Shown: positions 1-9,131, counted from the stretch's first letter. The stretch is DNA of 64,000 nucleotides from Clostridium sp. CAG:452 (GCA_000434035.1 FR893522.1:46995-110994), one strand, 5' to 3'. Notes: generated by a model from the letters alone, not told the origin. Translations and numbers: made by a program.

Positions 1-3
1 GGT

Positions 4-28
4 AAAAAATGTCCAGTGGACATTTTTT
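4..28. terminator. perfect hairpin, bidirectional terminator-like
   Basis: An 11-bp perfect stem (4-14 with 18-28) has a 3-base loop and A/T runs on its outer ends, so it could stop transcription from either side. It probably ends a gene lying before the window. The rest of 29-229 shows no gene; its first 30 bases are more GC-rich than the surroundings. Confidence 0.6.
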
Positions 29-229
29 CTGACGCGGCTTGCCGATTCCGGATATATACGAACTGATTGATAACTAATATTAGTACCTAAATTCCAGTCT
101 CTGTTGATACAAATAAAATTTTCAGAGAATATTTTAGCACAAATTAAACAACACATTAGTAATATTGGCATAGTGAAATGTATTGCTAATTTTATTTCTT
201 AAAATATTGTATTAATGTAGAACCACTTT

Positions 230-258
230 TTGCTTAACATTAAGCTTTATGCTATAAT
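230..258 (+). promoter_or_regulatory. sigma-A type promoter of the 280 gene
   Basis: TTGCTT (230-235) is followed after 17 bases by a perfect TATAAT (253-258). Transcription should begin near 265, so the in-frame ATG at 265 is at or before the transcript start. This supports ATG 280 as the real start. Confidence 0.65.
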
Positions 259-279
259 GTATATATGGGAAGTGATATT

Positions 280-999
280 ATGAATAAAGAAGAAGTAAAA
301 AATATTTTAATATCAATAAAAACACCAGAAAATGAAAAACTAGTAAATTATTTGCTTGGAGAAATAGATATAATGGATGAGGCTTCTATTGAGCAAGCCA
401 CAGCAAAACTAGGTAACAATAAAGAAAGCATAAAAGACTTTTTCACAAAGAAAATTGCAGAGAGACAGTTAAATCAAAATGAAGAAAAATATCCTATTAA
501 TGATATGTTTGCCTATGGAATAGCAGGAGACTGTATTCACTTACACTTGCCAACAGATTTGCATGAATCAATAGCAAAGAATGGAATATCAAAAACAATT
601 GACTTAGTGAATTTACATTTGCTAGACGCAATTGATAAAATAAAAGTTTTAAAAGATGAAAATTTTTATAGATTTAAAGGTAAAGATAGTATATATATGA
701 TATCTCCAGCAGTAATAAAAAGAGAAATAAAATTTTTAGAAGAATTAGATTTTACAACACATTCATATAGTAAAAAACAGTTAAATGATGATGGATTTGT
801 ACAAGCAAATCCTGAAGCAGAGCTTGCTACTCAAATATTTGGAAAAGGGAAAAATGTTGGGACCGCTTCAATAGGGTTTGATGTAATAAATTCAAAAGAA
901 TGGCAAGACAAGAAGAAAGAAGTAATAGAAAAATTAAAGACAAGAGGAATAAGTATAGATACAAATAAAGAAAATGCAAAACAGGTAACAGAGAAGTGA
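280..999 (+). CDS. hypothetical protein (239 aa)
   Basis: I do not recognise this family. The protein is soluble, charged and rich in Lys/Glu, with no signal peptide or membrane segment. The middle (about residues 75-130) has a His-containing stretch, HLHLPTDLHE, reading like a small enzyme or binding domain, and the C-terminus is a Lys/Glu-rich helix. ATG 280 is preceded by GGAAGTGA at good spacing, whereas the in-frame ATG 265 sits at the predicted transcript start. It precedes ogt by about 20 bases on the same strand and probably shares its transcript. No in-frame CGG codon is present. Confidence 0.6.
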   Translation: MNKEEVKNILISIKTPENEKLVNYLLGEIDIMDEASIEQATAKLGNNKESIKDFFTKKIAERQLNQNEEKYPINDMFAYGIAGDCIHLHLPTDLHESIAKNGISKTIDLVNLHLLDAIDKIKVLKDENFYRFKGKDSIYMISPAVIKREIKFLEELDFTTHSYSKKQLNDDGFVQANPEAELATQIFGKGKNVGTASIGFDVINSKEWQDKKKEVIEKLKTRGISIDTNKENAKQVTEK

Positions 1000-1021
1000 T
1001 AATAAATTTGGGAGGAGAATA

Positions 1022-1549
1022 ATGATATACAACTGGAAATACAAAACGCCAAAAGAATATTCAAATATAATAATGAATAGTGATGGCGAAAGTTTAATTG
1101 GTTTATACTTTGAGGCTTCAAAAGACTTATCAAAGCACGAAGTGAATTGCAAAGAAGAAAAATCACCTATTTTTGAAGAAACATGTAAATGGCTTGATAC
1201 ATATTTTAGTGGTAAAGAGCCAGATTTTACACCTAAATATAAAGTAAACAATCTAACTGATTTTAGAAAAGAAGTAATTGAAATTATGAATACTATTCCA
1301 TTTGGAGAAACCATAACATACAATGATATAGCAAAAATAATAGCTAAAAGACACGGAATAAAAAGAATGTCTGCACAAGCTGTTGGAGGAGCAGTTGGAT
1401 GGAATCCAATTTGTATTATAATTCCATGCCATAGAGTTATAGGCGCAAATAGAGCACTAATAGGATATGGAGGAGGAATAAAGAACAAACTATCATTACT
1501 TAAGAATGAAGGTAATGATATTAGCAAATATTTCTTACCTAAAATGTAA
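1022..1549 (+). CDS. ogt: methylated-DNA--[protein]-cysteine S-methyltransferase
   Basis: Suicide DNA-repair enzyme that moves the methyl group from O6-methylguanine (and O4-methylthymine) to its own cysteine. The active-site motif PCHRVI carries acceptor Cys136. Before it lie the winged-helix region (ITYNDIAKII, about residues 98-108) and the arginine-finger/recognition helix (RMSAQAVGGAVGWNP); after it comes the conserved YGGGIKNK loop. The N-terminal 80 residues are the usual poorly conserved ribonuclease-H-like domain. Length 175 aa is normal for Ogt. GGAGGAG sits just before ATG 1022. The gene follows the unknown 280 gene closely and probably shares its promoter. Confidence 0.93.
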   Translation: MIYNWKYKTPKEYSNIIMNSDGESLIGLYFEASKDLSKHEVNCKEEKSPIFEETCKWLDTYFSGKEPDFTPKYKVNNLTDFRKEVIEIMNTIPFGETITYNDIAKIIAKRHGIKRMSAQAVGGAVGWNPICIIIPCHRVIGANRALIGYGGGIKNKLSLLKNEGNDISKYFLPKM

Positions 1550-1567
1550 CAACAAATTAGCAATAGT

Positions 1568-1681
1568 TTGACGCAATTAACATAATGTGATAATATAGTA
1601 TTATGAGACAGCAAATTAGCTGTTGAACGCTCTAAAGAGTGCAATATTAATAAAGCCGATACGGCAGAAAGGGCAAGAAAA
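1568..1681 (+). promoter_or_regulatory. promoter and structured leader of the 1682 gene
   Basis: TTGACG (1568-1573) and TAATAT (1591-1596) at 17-base spacing look like a promoter. The following roughly 80-base leader contains short self-complementary pieces (CGCTCT/AGAGTG and GCCG/CGGC) and is more GC-rich than neighbouring spacers. No known riboswitch was recognised. Confidence 0.4.
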
Positions 1682-2113
1682 ATGACAACAAAGGAGTTAG
1701 AACGGAAAGTTATTCAACTAGAAAAAGAAGTATACCAATTAAAGGGAGCTTTAGAGGAACTTCTAGGTGAAAAGTCAGCTACGTTGATAATGCAGAAAAA
1801 AAGAACTGAATGGCTTCAAAGGGAAAATCTCAAAGAAACATGCGAATTTTTGAGAAACATAGCAAGTGAGCTAGAAGATGAAAAGGTAAAATTCCCAACG
1901 AGAGCATTTAAAAACTGGCTTAACATGGTAGAAAGCAGTAGGGACCCAGAGGAATACTGTGAGGGAATTCTTTCCGTAGAAAAGTTAAGTGTCGGTGATT
2001 TAATCAGTATATTTGAGAAAAATCGAGATACACTGATTAAAAAAATCAGAGGTTTTGGACCTTCTGCATATGAAAAAATTATGCAGAAGCTTAAAGGAAA
2101 AGCAACTGATTAA
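1682..2113 (+). CDS. unknown coiled-coil protein, possibly imported
   Basis: A 143-aa soluble protein of no recognised family. Residues about 4-30 form a heptad-like coiled coil (ELERKVIQLEKEVYQLKGAL). The C-terminus contains a helix-hairpin-helix-like stretch (KKIRGFGPSAYEKIMQKL). Its codons differ from the neighbours: it contains an in-frame CGG (1703-1705, codon 8) that must be read as Arg, because a +1 shift there would hit TAG within a few codons. In this window native genes otherwise use in-frame CGG only as a shift site, which suggests recent transfer or poor expression. The upstream leader is also unusually GC-rich. Confidence 0.5.
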   Translation: MTTKELERKVIQLEKEVYQLKGALEELLGEKSATLIMQKKRTEWLQRENLKETCEFLRNIASELEDEKVKFPTRAFKNWLNMVESSRDPEEYCEGILSVEKLSVGDLISIFEKNRDTLIKKIRGFGPSAYEKIMQKLKGKATD

Positions 2114-2118
2114 AGAAT

Positions 2119-2148
2119 AAAATGGCAGAGAACTTTCTCTGTCATTTT
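2119..2148. terminator. bidirectional terminator between convergent genes
   Basis: A long stem (AAAATGGCAGAGAA pairing with TTCTCTGTCATTTT, one G-T pair) lies between the stops of the plus-strand 1682 gene and the minus-strand 3880 gene. A-tracts and T-tracts on both sides let it serve both. Confidence 0.75.
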
Positions 2149-2152
2149 ACTT

Positions 2153-3880
2153 TTATTCAACAATAGGTGGTATAAAATTTTCAATAGCATTTCTAAGCTT
2201 TGGGTGATGAATTACAAAGTGTATAGAAGGACTAGTATCTTTAGAAACCATTACCCATTGATTTTTACAAATAGAAATTTGTATATTTCTAAAAGTATGG
2301 TTAGGGTTATTAGTTAATGTATAATTTTTATTATTTTCTACATATTCATTTGTTAATTCTAAATGTTCCAAATACTCATCATAATTATAATAAATTCTTT
2401 TCTCATAAAAACTGTTTGAAAGAGATAAAGAAAGAGGAGATTTATCAAAATCCTCTTTAGAAATTTTAGAGATTTCATCTTCAAATTTGTTTGTTTTTAA
2501 TATAGTTGAAATTATATCTTTTTGTTCTTGTACTGCAGATTTTATAATCTCAATATCTTCATCAGAAACTTTATTACGTTTTAATATTTTTAGAAGAAGC
2601 TCATCAGAAATAGTATGAATTGGAAGTGAAGATAAAATTCTTCTTCTATTGCCATTATGTTTAGCACTTGAAGATATAAAAGCAGTAAAAGCATTTTTAG
2701 ATTCTGCTCTATAAATTTCCATAAGTGGAGTAGCCTTTTTTAACAAACAGTCTGCTTTTGTCTTATAATAAGCAACTTCGTTTTTGTTATTTATTAAAGA
2801 GTACTTTCCTTCATTATGGTATCCACTAATACATTCACCAGTAAGGGCAACTGTGCCAGATACATAGTTAAAATGGCAATATGTAGAGTTAGGAATTCCC
2901 TTTAAATAATATGGAGAAACTTGACCAGTCATATATATTGGAATCCAGCTTTCTAGACCAAGCATCATTTCGTTAAAAGGCCTATCTAGATTATGTATTA
3001 TATTTAAATGAAGCCCTTTTTTTAATGTCATAGCAATAGCAAACATCCACTTTTTGCCGAATTCAACATCTTGTGCCATATCTTCCATAGGCATGTCACT
3101 ACACATAAAAACAGGCTCTGTAGATTTTGAAAGCACAGTAGCTTTAAAAAAGTCTAACTCGCCTTTTTTCATTTCTTCTATACCATAATAATTTTTAGAA
3201 GCTTGCTTATAAAATGGAACAAAAGGAACCTTCATCTCATCAAAATGTATAGCTTTAATATATTGATTTAAATCAAATGTATCTAAATTATTTAAGAAAT
3301 CATTAATGTAATTATGAGTAGGAACAGAGTTGGTAGAAAGCCATTCCATTAATTTTAAATTGTATTTAGAAGAATCATTTAAATCCTCTAATTCACAGTT
3401 TATAAGAATAGAAACAGCCTTTTTATTATCAGGTGAGCTATATTTTGCTACAATAAAACTAGATACTGATTCAATAAATTCTTTAGGTTTAGAAGGATTT
3501 CGGCTTCCTGTACGAATTCTAGAAACAAAAGAAGAATCATATCCAATAGAACGAGCTAAATCTGCAATACTAATATTTAGAGTAGAAACAAGCTCACTAA
3601 AATTTTTGCTTAATTGTTCAAAATCGATAACAATATCACTAAGTGTATTTGCTAAAGCATTGTAAATTTCTTCTTTAGAAATATTTACTTTTTTATCAAT
3701 ACTTATTTTGTGCAAGCCATTAGATAAACTTTCTAATTGTTTACTTTTTATATTTGGAGTTCTTTCTCCATTACGATAACGACTAATAACAGCAGAAGAT
3801 AATCCAGATGCATTTGCTAGTTCTTGAGAAGAACATTCGAGTTGTTCTATATAATTATTTAATTTCTCACAAAAAGTCAT
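2153..3880 (-). CDS. large XRE-type transcriptional regulator with two HTH motifs
   Basis: A 575-aa protein whose N-terminus carries two successive lambda-repressor-like helix-turn-helix units: about residues 15-42 (SSQELANASGLSSAVISRYR) and about 105-135 (SIADLARSIGYDSSFVSRIR). The remaining roughly 430 residues form an unrecognised, probably sensing, region without membrane segments. It is transcribed divergently from the NPKTG surface-protein genes at 4041 and 5428, and the shared 160-bp spacer carries an inverted repeat, so control of those genes or of itself is plausible (inference). All CGG in its coding strand is out of frame. Confidence 0.7.
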   Translation of the reverse strand: MTFCEKLNNYIEQLECSSQELANASGLSSAVISRYRNGERTPNIKSKQLESLSNGLHKISIDKKVNISKEEIYNALANTLSDIVIDFEQLSKNFSELVSTLNISIADLARSIGYDSSFVSRIRTGSRNPSKPKEFIESVSSFIVAKYSSPDNKKAVSILINCELEDLNDSSKYNLKLMEWLSTNSVPTHNYINDFLNNLDTFDLNQYIKAIHFDEMKVPFVPFYKQASKNYYGIEEMKKGELDFFKATVLSKSTEPVFMCSDMPMEDMAQDVEFGKKWMFAIAMTLKKGLHLNIIHNLDRPFNEMMLGLESWIPIYMTGQVSPYYLKGIPNSTYCHFNYVSGTVALTGECISGYHNEGKYSLINNKNEVAYYKTKADCLLKKATPLMEIYRAESKNAFTAFISSSAKHNGNRRRILSSLPIHTISDELLLKILKRNKVSDEDIEIIKSAVQEQKDIISTILKTNKFEDEISKISKEDFDKSPLSLSLSNSFYEKRIYYNYDEYLEHLELTNEYVENNKNYTLTNNPNHTFRNIQISICKNQWVMVSKDTSPSIHFVIHHPKLRNAIENFIPPIVE

Positions 3881-3943
3881 AATAGCCTCCTAATTAGCAC
3901 TTTTTTCACATTATAACATATCATAAAAATAGTAAAAAAACAA

Positions 3944-3972
3944 TTACCAAATTGTCACGGAAAAATTGGTAA
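3944..3972. promoter_or_regulatory. inverted repeat in divergent spacer, possible operator
   Basis: TTACCAAATT and AATTGGTAA face each other about 9 bases apart in the spacer between the tandem-HTH regulator and the surface-protein gene. The position suits an operator for the regulator. There is no T-tract of terminator type. Confidence 0.35.
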
Positions 3973-4040
3973 AAATTATAGAATAGAAGCTTTAATATGA
4001 TAATATATGAATACAAATATAATGGGAAAGGAGTAAAAGA

Positions 4041-5414
4041 ATGAGAAAAGTTGAAATCCTATCAATTTTATTGATGATTTGTTTATTGGTTAGCATACTA
4101 TTCCCAACAGCTATAAACAAAGTATATGCAAAAAGCAAAAATGAAGTAACATTAAATTTTGAAGGTGGGATTATTCACGATGGTTATGTAGAATATAGCA
4201 AGAAAGCAAAATTACAATTATTCAAGGGCGAGGATTTAGTTGTTAATATTTCAAATAATATGATAATTGATTTAAACGAAGCAGATTATGAATTTGTAAT
4301 ACAAGAAATCCCAGCAGAAGATACTGGAAGTGTGGTAGGACCTGCACCAGTAAAATTAAATATTAATGATTGGTATTATGCTACAACAACACTTAATTCT
4401 AAAGTTATATTTAAATTAGAATCAAGTAAATTTAGTGGAACATTAGATGTTAAACTTGTAAGAACAAGAACTGTCGTTAACACAACAGTTAAAAATGTTT
4501 ATGAGGATATATCATCAAAAGGTGTAATAGATTTGACTGATGGAAAAGAATATGTAATTGATTTTTCTAAAAATGATGAGTTAACAGAAGGATTAAAATC
4601 ATTTGCAGATTTAGATAAAACACTATATTACAAAAGAGACAATAAAGGTCTATTAGCAACAGACAATGAAAGTGAAGCTGTTATAAAGATAGTAGGAAAT
4701 AAATCAGAAAATAAAGTAATATTAACTGCCGTAAATGTTGGAACTAAAAAAAGTGAAGTTTTCAAAGGATTTCACATGCAATATACAGGTTCTGCATTAA
4801 ATTGTGATGACCTTGATGGTGACATTGCTAGTGGTGGAATTGTACGTGAGACAAGATATGATTATTATACTAGATGTACTTATGATTTTACATTCCAATA
4901 TGTAAAAGAAGAAGTTAGTCCTAAAGAATATAAGTTTACTGAAGGAGCAAATCAAACATATACAATTGATGAATCAAAAAATGCAACATTTAGAATAGAT
5001 GCAGACTATAGCCTATTTACAAACAAAGTATATGTAGACAATAAATTAGTAGATTCTACAAATTATGACTCAAAATCAGGAAGTACAGTTATTACTTTAA
5101 AAGATGAATACTTAAAAACATTATCTGTTGGAGAACATACATTAAAGGTTGCTTTTTCAGATAATGGAGAAGCTATAACAAAATTCACAATAAAAGAAAA
5201 ACAACAAGGCACAAATATAGAAGATAATGAAAATACAAAGAATGAAGAAAACCAAGAAAATAACAATTTACCAAACAATGATGTTAAAAAAGACAATACA
5301 ATTACAAATACAAATCCAAAAACAGGTGATAATGTTATAGTATACTTTGCAATGTTTTCAATTGCTCTATTAGGAATAATTACATTAGCAATAGTTAATG
5401 TAAAAAGAAAATAA
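4041..5414 (+). CDS. cell-wall surface protein with NPKTG sorting signal
   Basis: A 457-aa secreted protein. It starts with a signal peptide (basic MRKVE, hydrophobic core to about residue 24, cleavage near VYA-KS). It ends with the sortase motif NPKTGD (residue 425), a hydrophobic segment and the basic tail NVKRK, the standard layout for covalent attachment to peptidoglycan. A proline-poor, Asn/Glu/Lys-rich linker (about 388-424) precedes the motif. The middle is beta-rich with repeated 'KxYVxDxxLxxxTxY' strands like Ig-type surface repeats. The next gene encodes a protein with the same type of tail only 13 bases away, suggesting one operon. The ligand is unknown. Confidence 0.75.
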   Translation: MRKVEILSILLMICLLVSILFPTAINKVYAKSKNEVTLNFEGGIIHDGYVEYSKKAKLQLFKGEDLVVNISNNMIIDLNEADYEFVIQEIPAEDTGSVVGPAPVKLNINDWYYATTTLNSKVIFKLESSKFSGTLDVKLVRTRTVVNTTVKNVYEDISSKGVIDLTDGKEYVIDFSKNDELTEGLKSFADLDKTLYYKRDNKGLLATDNESEAVIKIVGNKSENKVILTAVNVGTKKSEVFKGFHMQYTGSALNCDDLDGDIASGGIVRETRYDYYTRCTYDFTFQYVKEEVSPKEYKFTEGANQTYTIDESKNATFRIDADYSLFTNKVYVDNKLVDSTNYDSKSGSTVITLKDEYLKTLSVGEHTLKVAFSDNGEAITKFTIKEKQQGTNIEDNENTKNEENQENNNLPNNDVKKDNTITNTNPKTGDNVIVYFAMFSIALLGIITLAIVNVKRK

Positions 5415-5427
5415 TAGGAGGAAAAAA

Positions 5428-6570
5428 ATGAATATTAGAAGATTTAAAGGAAAAATTATTATATCAGTTATATTAATACTTTTGTTTACTATGTGTATTG
5501 CACCAATAACATCACTTGCAGAAGATTTAGATTTAAGCACAGCAAATATAGATATCGAGGGTGTAAAATTTAATTATAATCCAGGTGATAAACCAGAAGC
5601 AAAAGCCTATAAATGTGATCCATGGGAAGAACTATATGATATAGAGTACGAATACTGGGAAGAGATGGAGACTAATTCAGGTGGAGAACCTGTTCCTGTA
5701 AAATATTGGTACTCTGATGAAGCAAAAAATAATGCCCTAGCGCAAGATAAAAAAATAACTGCTTTTGAAGAAGGAAAAACTTATATGTATAGTATTTCTC
5801 TTAAGGCAAAAGGCGAAAATAAATTTGGAAATAATAGTTCAGTAAGAGTAAATAGTACAAAAATAAGTAGTGTCAGTGTATTTAATTCTGGAACAATACT
5901 TTTTGTAACTGCTGTGAAAACAATAAAACCAACAGCTCCTGTTCAATTAAAACATATTGATGTTATAGAGTTAAATAATGCAACAATCAGTTTTAATGTA
6001 AACGATAAATCTGTATTTACAGGAAAAACGCCTGATGAATCACCATATATATATCAGTTTGAATGTTGGCAAGCTAAAGACGGTGCAGGTATAACATCTG
6101 CTGAATTCTTTAATCAAGGTTATGAAAATCATATCACTAGTTTTGAAAATGGAAAAGAATATCAATACATTTTATATTTTAAAGCTAAAGAGGGATATAC
6201 TTTTACAAGGGATACTAAATTAAAAATAAATGGTAAATATTATAATTATAGAGTATCTGATTGGGAAGAAGAACCAAATATTGATGAATTTCAAACAACA
6301 TGGAGAATGTATCCTGATTTAACAATGACACCAATAGGAAACTCACAAGAAAATCCAATAACACCAAGTGAGCCTGAAAAACCATCACAAAAGCCAGGTG
6401 CACCAACAACACCAACACAAGAAACAGAAAATAAAACAGAACAAACAAAGAATGAAACAAATAATCCTAAAACAGGAGATAACATTGCTGTATACATATC
6501 AGTATTTGCAGTAGCAGTAGCTGGAATAACAGCAACAATGATTGCTAAAAAAAGAAACTTAAATAAATAA
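5428..6570 (+). CDS. second NPKTG-anchored surface protein
   Basis: A 380-aa secreted protein with a signal peptide (about 1-31, ending SLA-ED). It has two related beta-type units (about 38-165 and 180-300): both contain a 'FEEGKTYMYSISLKAK' / 'FENGKEYQYILYFKAK' strand pair, so they look like an internal duplication. A Pro/Thr-rich wall-spanning linker (about 308-345) is followed by NPKTGD (residue 346), a hydrophobic helix and a Lys/Arg tail. GGAGG precedes the ATG. It is probably co-transcribed with the 4041 gene. No sortase gene is present in the window, so the enzyme must lie elsewhere. Confidence 0.75.
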   Translation: MNIRRFKGKIIISVILILLFTMCIAPITSLAEDLDLSTANIDIEGVKFNYNPGDKPEAKAYKCDPWEELYDIEYEYWEEMETNSGGEPVPVKYWYSDEAKNNALAQDKKITAFEEGKTYMYSISLKAKGENKFGNNSSVRVNSTKISSVSVFNSGTILFVTAVKTIKPTAPVQLKHIDVIELNNATISFNVNDKSVFTGKTPDESPYIYQFECWQAKDGAGITSAEFFNQGYENHITSFENGKEYQYILYFKAKEGYTFTRDTKLKINGKYYNYRVSDWEEEPNIDEFQTTWRMYPDLTMTPIGNSQENPITPSEPEKPSQKPGAPTTPTQETENKTEQTKNETNNPKTGDNIAVYISVFAVAVAGITATMIAKKRNLNK

Positions 6571-6583
6571 TTTTAGTAATAAA

Positions 6584-6612
6584 TAGGTTATCTAAAAAGA
6601 TGACCTATTTGT
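6584..6612 (+). terminator. terminator after surface-protein operon
   Basis: A stem pairs AATAGGTTATCT with AGATGACCTATT, followed by TGTT and a T-poor tail, directly behind the stop of the second NPKTG protein. Confidence 0.55.
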
Positions 6613-6681
6613 TAAATATATAAAATACATTATTGCATAAAAAAAGGCAATACTATATACAAATAAAGAAAGGGAAAACAA

Positions 6682-7809
6682 ATGGAGGAGAGCAAGAAAA
6701 ATAAAATATGGATGATAATTTCTATTGTAGCTATAATAGTAATTATTGTTTTAGCAGTAATGCTTATTAATAACAATAACAAAGGTAGTGACGGTAAATT
6801 GGATAAAACAGGAAGTAAAGCTAAAAAGGAAAATGTAAAAATAGTAAAAAACGAAGCAAGTAAATTAGAATTAGAAGAATATACATCAGACACTTTTTCA
6901 ATGAAAAAACCAAAAGGATGGACAGTTGAAACAGGAGGAACAGGAATCTTTTATACAATTAGAGTATATGATCCACAAAATACAAATAACCAAGTATATT
7001 TAATGTTAAAAATTCAACCATTACTAAAAAGTGCATCAGCAAAAAGCTTTTGGCAAAACTATTACAATTTAAGTGGAAATAATTCTCAATACAAGCTATT
7101 TGCAGATGCGGTAGTTTTAGATAATCCAACAACAGAAGGGTTTTATCAAAAATTTAATGAAATAACAGCATATATGACTTCAATAGAACCATCATTTTCT
7201 ACAATTAAATTTCCTAAATTCACAAATTTTACAAAACAAGAAGAATTTGAGTCTAGTGCATCTATGAAAAGCGTGGCATTGGATAGTAAAGTACTAAGAG
7301 GAACATTTACAGGAGATAATGGTAAACCAGGTGAAGGATTATTTATGGCATCAATAGTTAATTTTGGAAATCAATATAATAGTGGAGTAGATATGCTTTA
7401 TTATATGGTATATGACATAATGGCAGTAACCGCAGAAAAAGATGAATTTGTAGACTACAAAGATATATTATTAGAATCAGTTAATTCAATAGAATTTACA
7501 GATAGCTATGTTAAAAAAACAATAGATGATGGAAATAGCCAAACAAAGCAAGCCCTTGCGTTAAATGCTTCAATACAAAGAGCATTTGATTCATATATGA
7601 GCGCATGGGAAAGCAGAAGCAAATCTTATGATATAATGAGCCAAAAACAAAGTGATGCAACATTAGGATATGAAAGAGTGTATGATACAGAAAATGGGGA
7701 TATCTATAAAGCATATAATGGATTTACAGATGACTATGATGGAGAAAGATACAAACCAGTTACAGATGATATGTATACACAAAAAACTTATGGATATATA
7801 GAAAAGTAG
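6682..7809 (+). CDS. membrane-anchored extracellular protein, unknown
   Basis: A 375-aa protein with one N-terminal membrane segment (about residues 9-29, MIISIVAIIVIIVLAVMLI), then a Lys/Asn-rich linker and a large outside domain. Residues about 60-280 show an alternating pattern with the strand 'DTFSMKKPKGWTVETGG', similar to PsbP/surface-lipoprotein type folds, but I cannot name the family. The C-terminal part is Tyr/Asp rich. The AAAGGG ribosome site precedes ATG. The 7819 gene, with the same type of anchor, starts 9 bases downstream, so the two probably work together. Confidence 0.55.
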   Translation: MEESKKNKIWMIISIVAIIVIIVLAVMLINNNNKGSDGKLDKTGSKAKKENVKIVKNEASKLELEEYTSDTFSMKKPKGWTVETGGTGIFYTIRVYDPQNTNNQVYLMLKIQPLLKSASAKSFWQNYYNLSGNNSQYKLFADAVVLDNPTTEGFYQKFNEITAYMTSIEPSFSTIKFPKFTNFTKQEEFESSASMKSVALDSKVLRGTFTGDNGKPGEGLFMASIVNFGNQYNSGVDMLYYMVYDIMAVTAEKDEFVDYKDILLESVNSIEFTDSYVKKTIDDGNSQTKQALALNASIQRAFDSYMSAWESRSKSYDIMSQKQSDATLGYERVYDTENGDIYKAYNGFTDDYDGERYKPVTDDMYTQKTYGYIEK

Positions 7810-7818
7810 GAGAGAAAA

Positions 7819-8232
7819 TTGAAAAAGTATATTTACATTTTTTTAATAATATTAGTTTTAATAGCAGTTATACTTGTAGGATATCTAAATAAAAGTAAAC
7901 AGAATAATGATAGTAAAAAAATAAAAGTGCAAAACTCAGAAGAGGTAATATCTGTTAGAGTTAGAGAAGAAACAGAAGGTGGATATGTTTATTACAAAAC
8001 AGAAGATAAAGAGTTAATAGAAAAAGTAATAAATGCACTTGATAATATTAAAATAGAAGAAAAAACAGATATAAGTTTTAGTGACAATGGAAAAACATAT
8101 ATACTTGAGTTGGCAGACGGGACAACACAAGAATACAATTTTCAAGGTAGCTATTATTGTAAAGACAAGATAAATTATAAAATATCTAATTACAAAGAAT
8201 TAAATAAAATAGAAATACCAAAAGAAGTATAG
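7819..8232 (+). CDS. small membrane-anchored protein, unknown
   Basis: A 137-aa protein that starts with TTG behind AGGAGAG. A single hydrophobic segment (residues about 4-24) anchors a roughly 110-residue extracytoplasmic domain rich in Lys/Glu, with a pattern of short beta strands (GYVYYKTEDKELIEKVI...). It is translated directly after the 6682 gene and is probably co-transcribed. The family is not recognised. Confidence 0.55.
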   Translation: MKKYIYIFLIILVLIAVILVGYLNKSKQNNDSKKIKVQNSEEVISVRVREETEGGYVYYKTEDKELIEKVINALDNIKIEEKTDISFSDNGKTYILELADGTTQEYNFQGSYYCKDKINYKISNYKELNKIEIPKEV

Positions 8233-8254
8233 GAGAGGGACACCTCTCCTTTTT
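8232..8254 (+). terminator. Rho-independent terminator
   Basis: A GGAGAGG/CCTCTCC stem followed by TTTTT sits right after the stop of the 7819 gene. Confidence 0.75.
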
Positions 8255-8379
8255 ACAAAGAATAGGAGAAATTTGACTATTTAATGCTAGAACTTGAAAA
8301 TTATGTAAAATTATGTTAATATAATAATGGATTATTTTTTAATCTATGCTGTACTAAATTTAAAAGGAGGTTAACAACC

Positions 8380-9069
8380 ATGGCAACGACAGCAAGACCT
8401 ATTAGAAGAAATCCAAGAAAAAAAGAATTGTTAGAACGGATTCTTTTTCCAGTAGTACCGGCATCACAGTTAAGTTTAAATGAAGATTTTCTTAACTATG
8501 AACCAGAAAGCTATGAACAGCAAATTTTGAAGGATGGAATAGAAGGAGCGATAAAAGATGGTGTTAAAGATTTTAGAAGACCAATAATAGATCCTTCTAT
8601 AAATGAAAAAGGCGAAATATTTTTTGAGTTTGGCAATAAACCTGCAGTAGGAAAAAGCATATTGTGGTGGGAAAAAGCTGCAAAAAAATATAAGCCTTCA
8701 AAACATTCGAGACTTGGAACTCTAAATGAGTACTATGCTTTTTTGGGATTTTTAATTAAAGAATTGATTGGAAACGGATTAGAAAAACCTGAAGCATGGT
8801 TAGCTGTTTGTGATGATTCAAGAAATTTGGGACATTTTTGTGATTCTAAAAATGCTAATGATGAATTCGAACTAACTGGAAATCGGAAAGTAGGAAAATG
8901 GTATGATTTAGGCAACACGTATAAAATATTTGGAAATTCGAAAACTGGCTTTTTACTTGCAAGTAGCAGTTTTGAATCTGAATATCCGATAGCTGATGTT
9001 CAGCCAAATTTTAGACATTTGAATACTCCTAGATATGGAGGCGTGGGATGGATTGTACTAGACAAGTAA
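8380..9069 (+). CDS. unknown protein, foreign-looking codon use
   Basis: A 229-aa soluble protein that I cannot place. It has a basic start (TTARPIRRNPRKK), a Trp-containing middle (KSILWWEKAAKKY) and a C-terminal half rich in Gly/Asn/Ser. It has a very strong ribosome site (AAAGGAGG) ahead of ATG and its own promoter region and terminator, so it is a one-gene unit. Two in-frame CGG codons (8437-8439 and 8884-8886) must be read as Arg, since a +1 shift at the first gives TAG within six codons. With other rare codons (CCG, GCG, ACG) this points to horizontal acquisition. Confidence 0.5.
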   Translation: MATTARPIRRNPRKKELLERILFPVVPASQLSLNEDFLNYEPESYEQQILKDGIEGAIKDGVKDFRRPIIDPSINEKGEIFFEFGNKPAVGKSILWWEKAAKKYKPSKHSRLGTLNEYYAFLGFLIKELIGNGLEKPEAWLAVCDDSRNLGHFCDSKNANDEFELTGNRKVGKWYDLGNTYKIFGNSKTGFLLASSSFESEYPIADVQPNFRHLNTPRYGGVGWIVLDK

Positions 9070-9078
9070 ACAGCATGG

Positions 9079-9115
9079 GTGGAGGTTCTAATTAGAATCT
9101 CCACTTATTTTTTTG
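9079..9115 (+). terminator. Rho-independent terminator
   Basis: A stem GTGGAG...CTCCAC with inner TTCTAATTAGAA palindrome is followed by TTATTTTTTTG, just after the 8380 gene. Confidence 0.8.
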
Positions 9116-9131
9116 TTTAAAATCTTAGGCA

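Noticed and set aside
1..264. A possible gene or attachment site at the window start
   Set aside because: Only a terminator hairpin and a promoter are visible; no coding frame or tRNA end is present.
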